A DNA stretch of 13,423 bases from an uncultured Clostridia bacterium. Its GTDB lineage: Bacteria; Bacillota; Clostridia; TANB77; CAG-508. Position 1 is the first letter of the stretch. Each line of letters opens with the position of its first letter. The position numbers were made by a program, and so were the translations under genes. The stretch is taken from assembly GCA_948530865.1 (NCBI GenBank), contig CAOTKV010000030.1:1-13423 (forward strand). Direction: 5' to 3'. The notes under the pieces were generated by a model that searched no databases, had not been told where the DNA came from, and saw nothing but the letters and a program-made list of their open reading frames with translations. Of the stretch, positions 6,699 through 13,423 are shown piece after piece.

Positions 6699-7172
6699 AT
6701 GGGAAATGAGAAAATGTGTAGTTTCTATGTAAGTGACTTTCATCTAATCACAATATTATTGCCATATATAAATGAAAAAATAACAGAAGAAAAAGAAATT
6801 GTAACAATCCTACAAAATGATGTATCTAAAAGTATAAAAAGATATTTAAAAAATGTTAAAAATGTAAATGTAGAAAAAGAAAAAATACTAGATATAGGCT
6901 GGAAAGAAATGAAAAAGATGAAAAACATGAATTTAGAAGGAAAGATATTGATAGTATCAGGAGAGGAAGAATTTGTAAGAAATGTGAACCAAAATATTAT
7001 AGAGAATGTTAGTGAAACAGAAATATTAAATTGTTATAAAATATTAAACACAGAAGATATAGCTAGAATTGCTGAAAATTACACAGTATTTTTAAACACT
7101 AGTGGAAAAACAAATGCAAAAGAAAATTCACAGAATGAACAAAAAAGAAAAACAATACAGTCACAATCATGA
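6699..7172 (+). CDS. Unrecognised 157-residue protein divergent from spoIIR
   Basis: I do not recognise this family. The ATG at 6699 is chosen because of GGAGG at 6687-6691; the frame stays open back to 6597 but without a binding site. Base and codon use match the neighbours. The protein lacks a signal peptide or membrane segment. It begins 'MGNEKMCSFYVSDFHL', then has a Lys/Glu-rich helical middle, a hydrophobic strand 'GKILIVSGEEEFVRNVN' (81-97) that could be the core of an alpha/beta fold, and a polar, probably disordered Asn/Lys/Gln tail (about 135-157). Its start lies 180 bp from that of spoIIR on the opposite strand, so the two share a control region. This makes a sporulation link possible, but nothing in the protein shows it. 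No confident promoter or terminator could be assigned. Confidence 0.75.
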   Translation: MGNEKMCSFYVSDFHLITILLPYINEKITEEKEIVTILQNDVSKSIKRYLKNVKNVNVEKEKILDIGWKEMKKMKNMNLEGKILIVSGEEEFVRNVNQNIIENVSETEILNCYKILNTEDIARIAENYTVFLNTSGKTNAKENSQNEQKRKTIQSQS

Positions 7173-7283
7173 AATAGTATTGATAACATAAATTCATCTT
7201 GTCAAGTTTTAATAAAAAATTAGAAATATAGATTTATTTAGAAACACAGTCATTTGACAATTATTTATCTTTTCTTAAATTTA

Positions 7284-7312
7284 TTGACGAACGTATCAAA
7301 ATGATATAATAT
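7284..7312 (+). promoter_or_regulatory. Probable promoter of the pyrophosphorylase-mutase fusion gene
   Basis: TTGACG (7284-7289) is followed by TATAAT at 7305-7310 with a short 15-bp spacer, or by the overlapping TAATAT at 7307-7312 with a 17-bp spacer. A second TTGACA lies at 7254-7259 without a good -10. GGGAGG at 7361-7366 is the ribosome binding site. Confidence 0.6.
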
Positions 7313-7376
7313 GATAAAGATATTTAAATGGTTCGAGTTTTAAATTTCTATAAAGAAAAAGGGAGGAAAAAACATA

Positions 7377-10343
7377 ATGGAAAAAGAACTAGAAGACATA
7401 AAAAAAGTCTTAAAAAAGTATGGACAAGAACATTTACTTTTAAGATACAATGAAATGAATGATGAAGAAAAAAAGGAACTATTAGAGCAAATTAAAACTA
7501 TAGATTTTGATTTAATGAAAAAACTATATGAAAAAGCTAGTAAACCTGCTGAGCTAGAATCAGTTACAATAGAACCAATTGAACATGTTGATAAATCTAA
7601 ATTAACAGTTGGCGAGCGTGAAATGTATGAGAAAAAAGGTATAGAAGCAATAAAATATAATAAATTTGCTGTTGTAACAATGGCTGGTGGACAAGGAACA
7701 AGACTTGGACATAATGGACCAAAAGGAACTTTTATATTTGATACTGAAAAAAATAAATCTATATTTGAAACTTTATGTGATACTTTAAAAGAAGCATGGA
7801 GAAAATATGATACAGTAATTCCATGGTATTTAATGACAAGTAGAGAAAATAATGATGCAACAGTTAAATTTTTTGAAGAGAACAACTTCTTTGGATATCC
7901 AAAAGATGCAATTAGATTTTTTAAACAAGGCGAATTACCAATGATTGCATTAAATGGAAAAATTTTATTAGATAAAAATGGAATGGTTAAAAAAGCTGCT
8001 AATGGACATGGTGGAACTTTACAATCAATGGAAAAAGCAGGTGTACTTGATGAGATGAAAACAAACGGAATTGAATGGATATTTATTAATGGTGTTGATA
8101 ATGTATTAGTAAAACCAGTAGATCCATTGTTAATTGGTATGTCTATTCATAATAAAGTTTTAGGTTCTGTTAAATCAATAGAAAAAACAGATCCAACTGA
8201 AAACGTAGGTGTTTTTTGTAGAAAAAACAAAAAAGTAGGTGTTGTTGAATATACTGAAATTTCTGAAGAAATGGCGAATTTAAGAGATGATGATAGATCT
8301 TTAGTATATGGAGATGCAAACGCAATTTTCCATTTATATAACATCAAAGGACTAGAAAAGGTTAGTGAATTAAGCTTACCATATCATACAGCTAAAAAGA
8401 AAGCTGATTATATTGATGAGAATGGTAAAGAAATTATTGGTGATAAACCAAATGCTTATAAATTTGAAATGTTTATATTCGACTCATATGAGATGTTTGA
8501 TGATGTAGTTGTTTTAAGGGTAAAAAGAGAGGAAGAGTTTGCTCCTATAAAAAATGCTCAAGGTGCTGATAGCCCAGAAACTGCAAGAAAACTTTACAAG
8601 GATTATATGAATAAAGTTGAATACACAAATAAATATAAAGATTGGTCAACAAATCCAATTTTTGATGAAGATACAAGAAAAGAACTTTTAAGCATAGCTG
8701 GAAATGAAGAAGAAATTAAAGATAGATTTTATAAAGATTTAGAATTTGGAACAGCAGGAATGAGAGGAGTTATAGGTAATGGTACAAATAGAATGAATAT
8801 TTATACTGTTACAAAAGCAACTCAAGGTTTAGCAAACTATATTTTAAGACAAGGAACAGAAAATAAAGGTGTAGTAATTGCATACGATTCAAGAAATATG
8901 TCTCCAGAATTTAGTCAAGCAACAGCTCTTTGCCTAAATGCTAATGGAATTAAAACATTTATATTTGATTCATTAAGACCAGTTCCAGAATTATCATTTG
9001 CTGTTAGAGAATTAGGATGTACTGCAGGAATTATGATTACAGCAAGTCACAATCCGCCAGAATATAATGGTTATAAAGTATATTGGGATGATGGAGCTCA
9101 AATTGTTTCTCCATATGATAAGGGAATTATAGCAGAAGTAAATAAAGTTAAAGATTACTCATTAATAAGAACAATTTCACTAGAAGAAGCAATGAAATTA
9201 AGACTTTATAATATAATCGGAAAAGCTATGGATAAACTTTATTTGAAAGCTATAAAGAAACAAGTTTTAAATCCAGAAGTTATAAAAGAAGTTGAAAAAG
9301 ATTTAAAAATTGTTTATACACCATTACATGGAACAGGAAATATTCCAGTTCAGTCAGTATTAGAAGATTTAGGATTCTCAAATGTTTATGTAGTTCCAGA
9401 ACAAGAATTACCTAATGGAAGTTTCCCAACAGTTGATTATCCAAATCCAGAAGACATAAGAGCATTTGAACTTGCTATAAAACTTGCTAATAAAGAAGAT
9501 GCTGATTTAATTTTAGCTACTGATCCAGATGCAGACAGACTTGGAGTTTTAGCTAAAGATAGCAAAACAGGAGAATACAAAACATTTACAGGAAATATGT
9601 CAGGATTATTAATTGCTGAATACATATTGTCTCAAAAGAAAGAAAAAGGAACTTTGCCTAAAAATGGTGCATTAATTACAACAATAGTTTCTTCAAATTT
9701 AGCACAAGCAATTAGTAAAGAATATAAAGCTGAGTTTATAGAAGTTTTAACTGGATTCAAATATATAGGAGAACAAATTAGAAAATTTGAAACTGCAGGA
9801 AATAAAGAATATTTATTTGGATTTGAAGAAAGTTATGGATGTTTAGTAGGAACTCATGCAAGAGATAAAGATGCTATAACAGCAGTAATGTTATTATGTG
9901 AGGCAGCTGCTTTCTATAAAAAGCAAGGATTAACACTATGGGATCAAATGATGAATATTTACAATAAATATGGATTCTATAAAGAAGGAATTTCTACAAT
10001 TACTTTAAAAGGTGCTGATGGTGCAGTAAAAATGAAAGAACTATTGGATTCTATCAGAAGTAATCCACCAAAAGAACTAGGTGGGTATAAAGTAACTAGA
10101 GTTAGAGATTATAAAACAGGAATAATAGTAGATAATAAAACAGGTAAAGAAGCTGAAACAGGTTTACCAACATCTAATGTATTATATTATGATTTAGAAG
10201 ATGATGCTTGGTGTTGTGTAAGACCATCTGGAACAGAACCAAAAGTTAAATTCTATATGGGAGTTAAAGGAACATCACTTTCAGATGCAGATAGCAAACT
10301 TGAAAAATTAAGAAGATCTATGATGAAATTATCTGAAAAATAA
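7377..10343 (+). CDS. Fusion of UDP-sugar pyrophosphorylase (UDPGP family) and phosphoglucomutase
   Basis: The protein has 988 residues in two enzyme halves. Residues 1 to about 405 are a UDPGP-family uridylyltransferase: 'MAGGQGTRLG' (102-111) with PKG (115-117), 'ANGHGG' (208-213), and 'INGVDNVLVKPVDP' (237-250). The GGQGTRLG form resembles eukaryotic UDP-HexNAc pyrophosphorylases more than classic UDP-glucose pyrophosphorylases. Residues about 410-988 are a full alpha-D-phosphohexomutase of the PgcA type: 'EFGTAGMRG' (456-464), phosphoserine loop 'TASHNP' with S557, metal loop D716-P-D718-A-D720-R, sugar loop 'GFEES' (815-819), and phosphate loop 'RPSGTEPK' (949-956). All catalytic motifs appear intact. 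The likely route is hexose-6-phosphate to hexose-1-phosphate to UDP-hexose, most simply glucose-6-phosphate to UDP-glucose for envelope polymers or glycolipids; GlcNAc is an alternative. The frame is open throughout, so the join is not a sequence gap. The gene is monocistronic, ending in a strong terminator. Confidence 0.93.
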   Translation: MEKELEDIKKVLKKYGQEHLLLRYNEMNDEEKKELLEQIKTIDFDLMKKLYEKASKPAELESVTIEPIEHVDKSKLTVGEREMYEKKGIEAIKYNKFAVVTMAGGQGTRLGHNGPKGTFIFDTEKNKSIFETLCDTLKEAWRKYDTVIPWYLMTSRENNDATVKFFEENNFFGYPKDAIRFFKQGELPMIALNGKILLDKNGMVKKAANGHGGTLQSMEKAGVLDEMKTNGIEWIFINGVDNVLVKPVDPLLIGMSIHNKVLGSVKSIEKTDPTENVGVFCRKNKKVGVVEYTEISEEMANLRDDDRSLVYGDANAIFHLYNIKGLEKVSELSLPYHTAKKKADYIDENGKEIIGDKPNAYKFEMFIFDSYEMFDDVVVLRVKREEEFAPIKNAQGADSPETARKLYKDYMNKVEYTNKYKDWSTNPIFDEDTRKELLSIAGNEEEIKDRFYKDLEFGTAGMRGVIGNGTNRMNIYTVTKATQGLANYILRQGTENKGVVIAYDSRNMSPEFSQATALCLNANGIKTFIFDSLRPVPELSFAVRELGCTAGIMITASHNPPEYNGYKVYWDDGAQIVSPYDKGIIAEVNKVKDYSLIRTISLEEAMKLRLYNIIGKAMDKLYLKAIKKQVLNPEVIKEVEKDLKIVYTPLHGTGNIPVQSVLEDLGFSNVYVVPEQELPNGSFPTVDYPNPEDIRAFELAIKLANKEDADLILATDPDADRLGVLAKDSKTGEYKTFTGNMSGLLIAEYILSQKKEKGTLPKNGALITTIVSSNLAQAISKEYKAEFIEVLTGFKYIGEQIRKFETAGNKEYLFGFEESYGCLVGTHARDKDAITAVMLLCEAAAFYKKQGLTLWDQMMNIYNKYGFYKEGISTITLKGADGAVKMKELLDSIRSNPPKELGGYKVTRVRDYKTGIIVDNKTGKEAETGLPTSNVLYYDLEDDAWCCVRPSGTEPKVKFYMGVKGTSLSDADSKLEKLRRSMMKLSEK

Positions 10344-10360
10344 TATAAAAGATTTTAATC

Positions 10361-10392
10361 AAAATGCGTGAAGATTTTTCACGCATTTTTTT
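10361..10392 (+). terminator. Strong terminator after the fusion gene
   Basis: AATGCGTGAA (10363-10372) pairs perfectly with TTCACGCATT (10378-10387) around a 5-nt loop, ending in seven T (10386-10392). It starts 18 nt after the TAA. Confidence 0.93.
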
Positions 10393-10440
10393 AATATGAA
10401 AAAGTTCTAATATATAATTTATTTTGTAATGCAAATTTAA

Positions 10441-10469
10441 TTGAATTATTTTTGCCTAAAAGATATAAT
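10441..10469 (+). promoter_or_regulatory. Promoter of the transglutaminase/LRR unit
   Basis: TTGAAT (10441-10446), a 17-bp spacer, and TATAAT (10464-10469). The leader before the ATG at 10503 is about 27 nt and contains only a weak AGAGAG binding site (10492-10497). Confidence 0.65.
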
Positions 10470-10502
10470 TAAATAAATTATATTATAATATAGAGAGTAG
10501 AT

Positions 10503-12260
10503 ATGGATAAAGAAGTAATATTTGATTTAGATATTGAAAGAATTGAAAGTGAAAAGTTAAGAGATATTATAATCAAAACAGGTTCGATAAAGATGGAACA
10601 CTATACTAAACTAGCTGAAGTATTGAAAAGAAGTCCACATATAGAAAGAGCTTCAGCTCACGTTGAACATGGAACAGATGAATATTGGAATAACTTTTTT
10701 AAAGTTTTTATGCCTAAAGAAGGAGAATTTACCATAGATCTTTCAAAGTTAATATTAAGTGGAGATGTTGATAAGTTTAATTGTGAATTTTTTAAATATG
10801 TTGAAAACTTTGAAATGAGACCTGAAAGAATATCTAAAATTAAAGAAATAAAAGAAAAGTTACCTAATTTAAAAAATATTGAACTTGCAGATATAGAAGT
10901 AACAACAAATGATATAGGAGAAAATTTATCAAATTTATTAGAGACTGCTAAACTTACTAAAGCAATAAAACTTAAATCAAATTTAGGAATAGAAAGTGTT
11001 AGAAATTTTATAGAAAAAAGTGGTGAAAGTGAACACTTAATGTTATCAGATGATGGCAGGTGTTTAATTAATGCAGATAAAATAATGGAAAAGACTGAAA
11101 AACCAATTAGTTTAACACTTAATTTAAGCGATTTAGAAAAAATTGGATTAGATAAGCTAACTCAATCAGGAGACAATGTAACTTTAGTTATAAACAATAC
11201 AAATGATTTATCAAATACTAAATTGCAAGAACTTAAAAATGCTGGTTTAAATATAGAAGGAATACAAATATTCACAGAAGAAAATAATTTTAGCCAGAAT
11301 GAAGTATATGATATTCAAACTTATACTGCTATTAGAGATAAGCTAGAAGAAGTTGTTGAAGGTATTGATATAAATGCATCAGATAAGGAAAAATTTGTAG
11401 AAGTATATAAAAGAATTTGTAAAAATATAATATATGATACACCAGCAGCATATCCTGTGACCATGGCACAAGAGAAATATTCTGAAGAGCAAAATTCAAA
11501 TTGTAGAAATTTAAAAAATGGATTATTAGAAGGAAAATGTGTATGTGCAGGTTATGCAGATATTTTAAGAAATGCTTTATCGATGGTTGGAATTGAAGCT
11601 AAATATATAACTGGTATGTCAAAAGATAAAACAGTGAATGAAGATAAATTTAATGAAAAAAAGTATTCACAAAAATATGTAATAAAAAATAAAGATGGAA
11701 AAGTTGATATAGGAGAATGTCATGCATGGAATAAAGTAAAGCTTGATGGTGTATGGTACAATGTTGATGCAACATGGGATGCTAATAGGATGAGATTAGG
11801 ACAAGTTCCAACACATTGTCTAAAAACAGATAAACAAATAGAAAAAGATGATGCTAAATGTCATTTTAATGGACCAGAATGTAATACAGTAATAGAAGAT
11901 AGAGATATTGAAGAGATGTTTGGAGGAAAACATATATTTATAGGAAAAACAAGAATTCCAAATGCAAATGATATTTTGGCAGGGATAAGAGCTTTTGGTG
12001 AATCATATAAAGAATTAGGTATAGATATAAAAAATCATGTTATAAAATTTAAGGAAAAGATATTTAAAGAATCAGATAAACCATTAAAATTAAATACTCC
12101 TGAAAGTGAAAAAACTACTTCAAAGTTAAATTCTTGGGATTTGAGTAACTGGGGAATAGATAAAGAGCAATTTAGGGAAGATACTGATGAAATAGTAAAA
12201 AACAATACCATTAGTTCAAAAGAAACTAATACTAATAAAAATTTAGATAATCAAAGATAG
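10503..12260 (+). CDS. Transglutaminase-like cysteine enzyme with LRR-like N-terminus
   Basis: The protein has 585 residues. Residues about 300-440 form a transglutaminase/protease-like core (PF01841 type): the Cys in 'GKCVCAGYA' (C348, as in GVCxGYA of the family), the His in 'ECHAWN' (H407) and the Asp in 'NVDATWD' (D422) make the Cys-His-Asp triad. The family cuts or cross-links amide bonds; which one cannot be told here. Residues about 115-260 hold leucine-rich, repeat-like segments such as 'LPNLKNIELAD' and 'PISLTLNLSDLEKIGL', resembling irregular LRRs that might bind a partner. The roughly 125 residues after the core include 'CHFNGPEC' (453-460) and a polar Ser/Thr/Asn tail. No signal peptide or membrane segment is seen, so it is probably cytoplasmic, unlike many secreted bacterial transglutaminase-fold proteins. 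The Cys-to-His spacing (59 residues) includes a Lys-rich insertion. It is coupled to the next gene. Confidence 0.85.
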   Translation: MDKEVIFDLDIERIESEKLRDIIIKTGSIKMEHYTKLAEVLKRSPHIERASAHVEHGTDEYWNNFFKVFMPKEGEFTIDLSKLILSGDVDKFNCEFFKYVENFEMRPERISKIKEIKEKLPNLKNIELADIEVTTNDIGENLSNLLETAKLTKAIKLKSNLGIESVRNFIEKSGESEHLMLSDDGRCLINADKIMEKTEKPISLTLNLSDLEKIGLDKLTQSGDNVTLVINNTNDLSNTKLQELKNAGLNIEGIQIFTEENNFSQNEVYDIQTYTAIRDKLEEVVEGIDINASDKEKFVEVYKRICKNIIYDTPAAYPVTMAQEKYSEEQNSNCRNLKNGLLEGKCVCAGYADILRNALSMVGIEAKYITGMSKDKTVNEDKFNEKKYSQKYVIKNKDGKVDIGECHAWNKVKLDGVWYNVDATWDANRMRLGQVPTHCLKTDKQIEKDDAKCHFNGPECNTVIEDRDIEEMFGGKHIFIGKTRIPNANDILAGIRAFGESYKELGIDIKNHVIKFKEKIFKESDKPLKLNTPESEKTTSKLNSWDLSNWGIDKEQFREDTDEIVKNNTISSKETNTNKNLDNQR

Positions 12261-12265
12261 GAGGG
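12259..12265 (+). promoter_or_regulatory. Ribosome binding site overlapping the upstream stop codon
   Basis: AGGAGGG begins within the TAG stop (12258-12260) of the transglutaminase-like gene and lies 7 nt before the TTG at 12273. This fixes the non-ATG start and suggests translational coupling of the two genes. Confidence 0.85.
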
Positions 12266-12272
12266 AATAAAG

Positions 12273-12884
12273 TTGAGACTTAAAGATAAAGATCTTGAGA
12301 AAATAGCTTGTTTTAAAGTTGGAAAGTTTGGAAATGAAGAATTAGATGAAGATGATTTAAAAAACGTTGAAGAAATAAATATTAGCAATAGAAAGTTTTC
12401 AGGAGAAGAGAAAAATATTAGTTTACAAGAATTAACTCTATTTCCAAATATAAAAAGAATGTCACTTCAATATTTTACAATAGATGATTCTATTGCTGAA
12501 ATATTAAGTGGACTTAGCAATTTAGAAAGCCTTCAGTTAGCATCATGTAAATTATATTTAAAATCTAAAATAAGAAATCTTAATTTAAAAAATTTAGAAT
12601 TAAATTCATGCAATGTAAGAGATTATAGTACTATATATGCTCCAAATGTCTTAGCAATAATTGGTTCTGATAGTATTAGATTAGATAAAATTACAGGAAA
12701 AGAGAATATAGAAAGAATGTATTTACAAAATTCTAAAGTAAAAGGTTTTAGAAGTATTACAGATTGTGGTAGACTAAGATCATTAAATTTGGATGGATCA
12801 AGTGTAGATGATAATAAAATTTTAGAAGAAATAAAATCAGAGATTCCAGTATCACAAAAAGAAGAATATTTACCAATAAGATAA
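12273..12884 (+). CDS. Leucine-rich-repeat protein, partner of the transglutaminase-like protein
   Basis: This 203-residue protein starts at a TTG, supported by AGGAGGG at 12259-12265. From about residue 50 to 180 it has irregular leucine-rich repeats of roughly 20-25 residues: 'LFPNIKRMSLQYFTI', 'LSNLESLQLASCKL', 'LNLKNLELNSCNV', 'NIERMYLQNSKV', 'RLRSLNLDGSSV'. Several carry the LxLxxC/S-x-V/L turn of cysteine- or serine-containing LRRs. Such solenoids usually bind other proteins. It has no signal peptide or membrane anchor, so it is probably cytoplasmic. It follows the transglutaminase-like gene by 12 nt, and since that protein also has LRR-like segments the two may act as a complex or be related by duplication of the LRR part. 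No enzyme motif is visible. Only weak AT-rich hairpins follow, so the terminator is uncertain. Confidence 0.85.
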   Translation: MRLKDKDLEKIACFKVGKFGNEELDEDDLKNVEEINISNRKFSGEEKNISLQELTLFPNIKRMSLQYFTIDDSIAEILSGLSNLESLQLASCKLYLKSKIRNLNLKNLELNSCNVRDYSTIYAPNVLAIIGSDSIRLDKITGKENIERMYLQNSKVKGFRSITDCGRLRSLNLDGSSVDDNKILEEIKSEIPVSQKEEYLPIR

Positions 12885-12889
12885 ATTTT

Positions 12890-12908
12890 AAAAAATACTT
12901 GATTTTTT
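12890..12908 (+). terminator. Possible weak terminator after the LRR gene
   Basis: AAAAAAT (12890-12896) can pair with ATTTTTT (12902-12908) around a 5-nt loop, so the hairpin carries its own T run. It contains no G-C pair in the stem and may be ineffective, in which case transcripts could run into the tRNA cluster. Confidence 0.35.
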
Positions 12909-12991
12909 CTCTAAAAAGTGGTTTAATATCACTCATGCGATAATATTATATTAGAATATTCAAAAAAAAATAAAAAAAGTTTAAAAAAATG

Positions 12992-13020
12992 TTGACAAGT
13001 TTGAAAAAATAGTGTAATAT
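12992..13020 (+). promoter_or_regulatory. Promoter of the tRNA cluster
   Basis: A perfect TTGACA (12992-12997), 17-bp spacer, and TAATAT (13015-13020). The predicted start is near 13026, about 37 nt before the first tRNA. A tract of A and T upstream (12961-12990) resembles an UP element, as often found at stable-RNA promoters. Confidence 0.8.
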
Positions 13021-13025
13021 ATAAA

Positions 13026-13062
13026 GGCAGTCGCAATTAAGTGGCTGTCATACAGCATGTAT
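13026..13062 (+). other. Structured 5' leader of the tRNA transcript
   Basis: Two adjoining hairpins fill the whole leader. GGCAGTCGC (13026-13034) pairs with GTGGCTGTC (13041-13049) with three G-U pairs and a 6-nt loop; ATACA (13050-13054) pairs perfectly with TGTAT (13058-13062). The second ends on the base before the tRNA-Lys 5' end, where RNase P would cut. Confidence 0.6.
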
Positions 13063-13138
13063 GGGCTATTAGCTCAGGTGGTAGAGCACTTGACTTTTAA
13101 TCAAGTTGTCCCGCGTTCGAGTCGCGGATAGCTCACCA
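13063..13138 (+). tRNA. tRNA-Lys (anticodon TTT)
   Basis: This is a full cloverleaf of 76 nt including encoded CCA. The acceptor GGGCTAT pairs with ATAGCTC (one G-U). The D arm contains TAGCTCAGGTGGTAGAGCA. The anticodon stem CTTGA/TCAAG encloses CTTTTAA, with TTT at the anticodon. The T arm CCGCG/CGCGG encloses TTCGAGT. The discriminator base is A. It reads AAA/AAG, the commonest Lys codons of the native genes. Confidence 0.97.
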
Positions 13139-13163
13139 AAAGAATATCTTTTAGATATTCTTT
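13139..13163 (+). repeat. Perfect hairpin between tRNA-Lys and tRNA-Glu
   Basis: AAAGAATATC (13139-13148) and GATATTCTTT (13154-13163) form a perfect 10-bp stem with a TTTTA loop, starting on the base after the CCA of tRNA-Lys. Only a short T run follows. It could be a processing element or a partial terminator that lowers expression of the later tRNAs. Confidence 0.7.
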
Positions 13164-13168
13164 TACAT

Positions 13169-13243
13169 GGCCCCTTGGTCAAGCGGTTAAGACATCGCCC
13201 TTTCACGGCGGAGACATGGGTTCGATTCCCGTAGGGGTCACCA
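13169..13243 (+). tRNA. tRNA-Glu (anticodon TTC)
   Basis: This is a 75-nt cloverleaf with encoded CCA. The acceptor GGCCCCT pairs with AGGGGTC. The anticodon stem TCGCC/GGCGG encloses CTTTCAC, anticodon TTC. The T arm contains GGTTCGATTCC. In many Firmicutes this tRNA also supplies Glu-tRNA to tetrapyrrole synthesis, but nothing here tests that. Confidence 0.97.
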
Positions 13244-13261
13244 ATATTTATTTATTGGAAT

Positions 13262-13337
<76 letters not shown>

Positions 13338-13341
13338 GAGA

Positions 13342-13398
13342 AAATCGAGCAAAATCTTTTAGAACTCTTGTATGAGAAAGATTTTGCTCGATTTCTTT
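13342..13398 (+). terminator. Long hairpin terminator after the tRNA cluster
   Basis: A perfect 18-bp stem runs from 13342-13359 to 13377-13394, with a 17-nt loop that contains a short inner CTC/GAG stem. A broken T tract (ATTTCTTTAT) overlaps its end. It starts 4 nt after the CCA of tRNA-Thr. The stem is longer than most terminators, so a second role is possible. Past it, AAAGGAG at 13406-13412 may be the ribosome binding site of a gene that starts beyond the window. Confidence 0.75.
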
Positions 13399-13423
13399 AT
13401 ATATAAAAGGAGTATTTTATCCC

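Noticed and set aside
7340..7885. A 181-residue minus-strand frame opposite the fusion gene
   Set aside because: It is Ser/Phe-rich antisense translation of the pyrophosphorylase domain, with no ribosome binding site or domain.
12885..13025. Possible small RNA or short gene in the AT-rich stretch before the tRNAs
   Set aside because: Only A/T homopolymer runs, weak hairpins and the tRNA promoter are visible. There is no ribosome binding site with an open frame.

Overview
The window comes from an AT-rich (roughly 25-30% G+C by eye), spore-forming, Gram-positive Firmicute of the Clostridia type, probably an uncultured or gut-associated lineage. The basis is the strong AT codon bias, near-consensus AGGAGG-type ribosome binding sites, use of GTG and TTG as well as ATG starts, a spoIIR sporulation gene with a sigma-F-like promoter, a sortase-anchored surface protein, murA and walJ. 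I cannot name the species from sequence alone.

Layout. The window opens inside a plus-strand gene for a cell-wall-anchored surface protein (1-525), closed by a terminator. It is followed by tex (644-2800), an RNA-binding transcription accessory protein. Next is a solitary plus-strand gene (3004-3657) of about 50% G+C with its own consensus promoter and terminator. It is unlike everything around it and is the clearest candidate for horizontal acquisition. A minus-strand block follows: spoIIR (5904-6518), then murA and walJ (5791 down to 3719). The last two look like one operon, with a bidirectional terminator between walJ and the GC-rich gene. Divergent from spoIIR is a small unrecognised gene (6699-7172).

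The right half is all plus strand. A 988-residue fusion (7377-10343) joins a UDP-sugar pyrophosphorylase to a phosphoglucomutase and ends at a strong terminator. A two-gene unit (10503-12884) then encodes a transglutaminase-like protein and a leucine-rich-repeat protein. A tRNA cluster Lys(TTT)-Glu(TTC)-Thr(TGT) follows (13063-13337), with its own promoter, structured leader, intergenic hairpin and a long terminal hairpin.

How the genes fit together. murA makes the first committed peptidoglycan precursor and walJ is a metallo-hydrolase linked in other Firmicutes to cell-wall homeostasis. The fusion enzyme probably supplies a nucleotide sugar for envelope polymers. SpoIIR signals from forespore to mother cell. 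The surface protein would be linked to the peptidoglycan. Envelope and sporulation functions thus dominate, with tex and the tRNAs as housekeeping genes. The parts without a clear explanation are the GC-rich orphan, the transglutaminase/LRR pair and the small gene opposite spoIIR.
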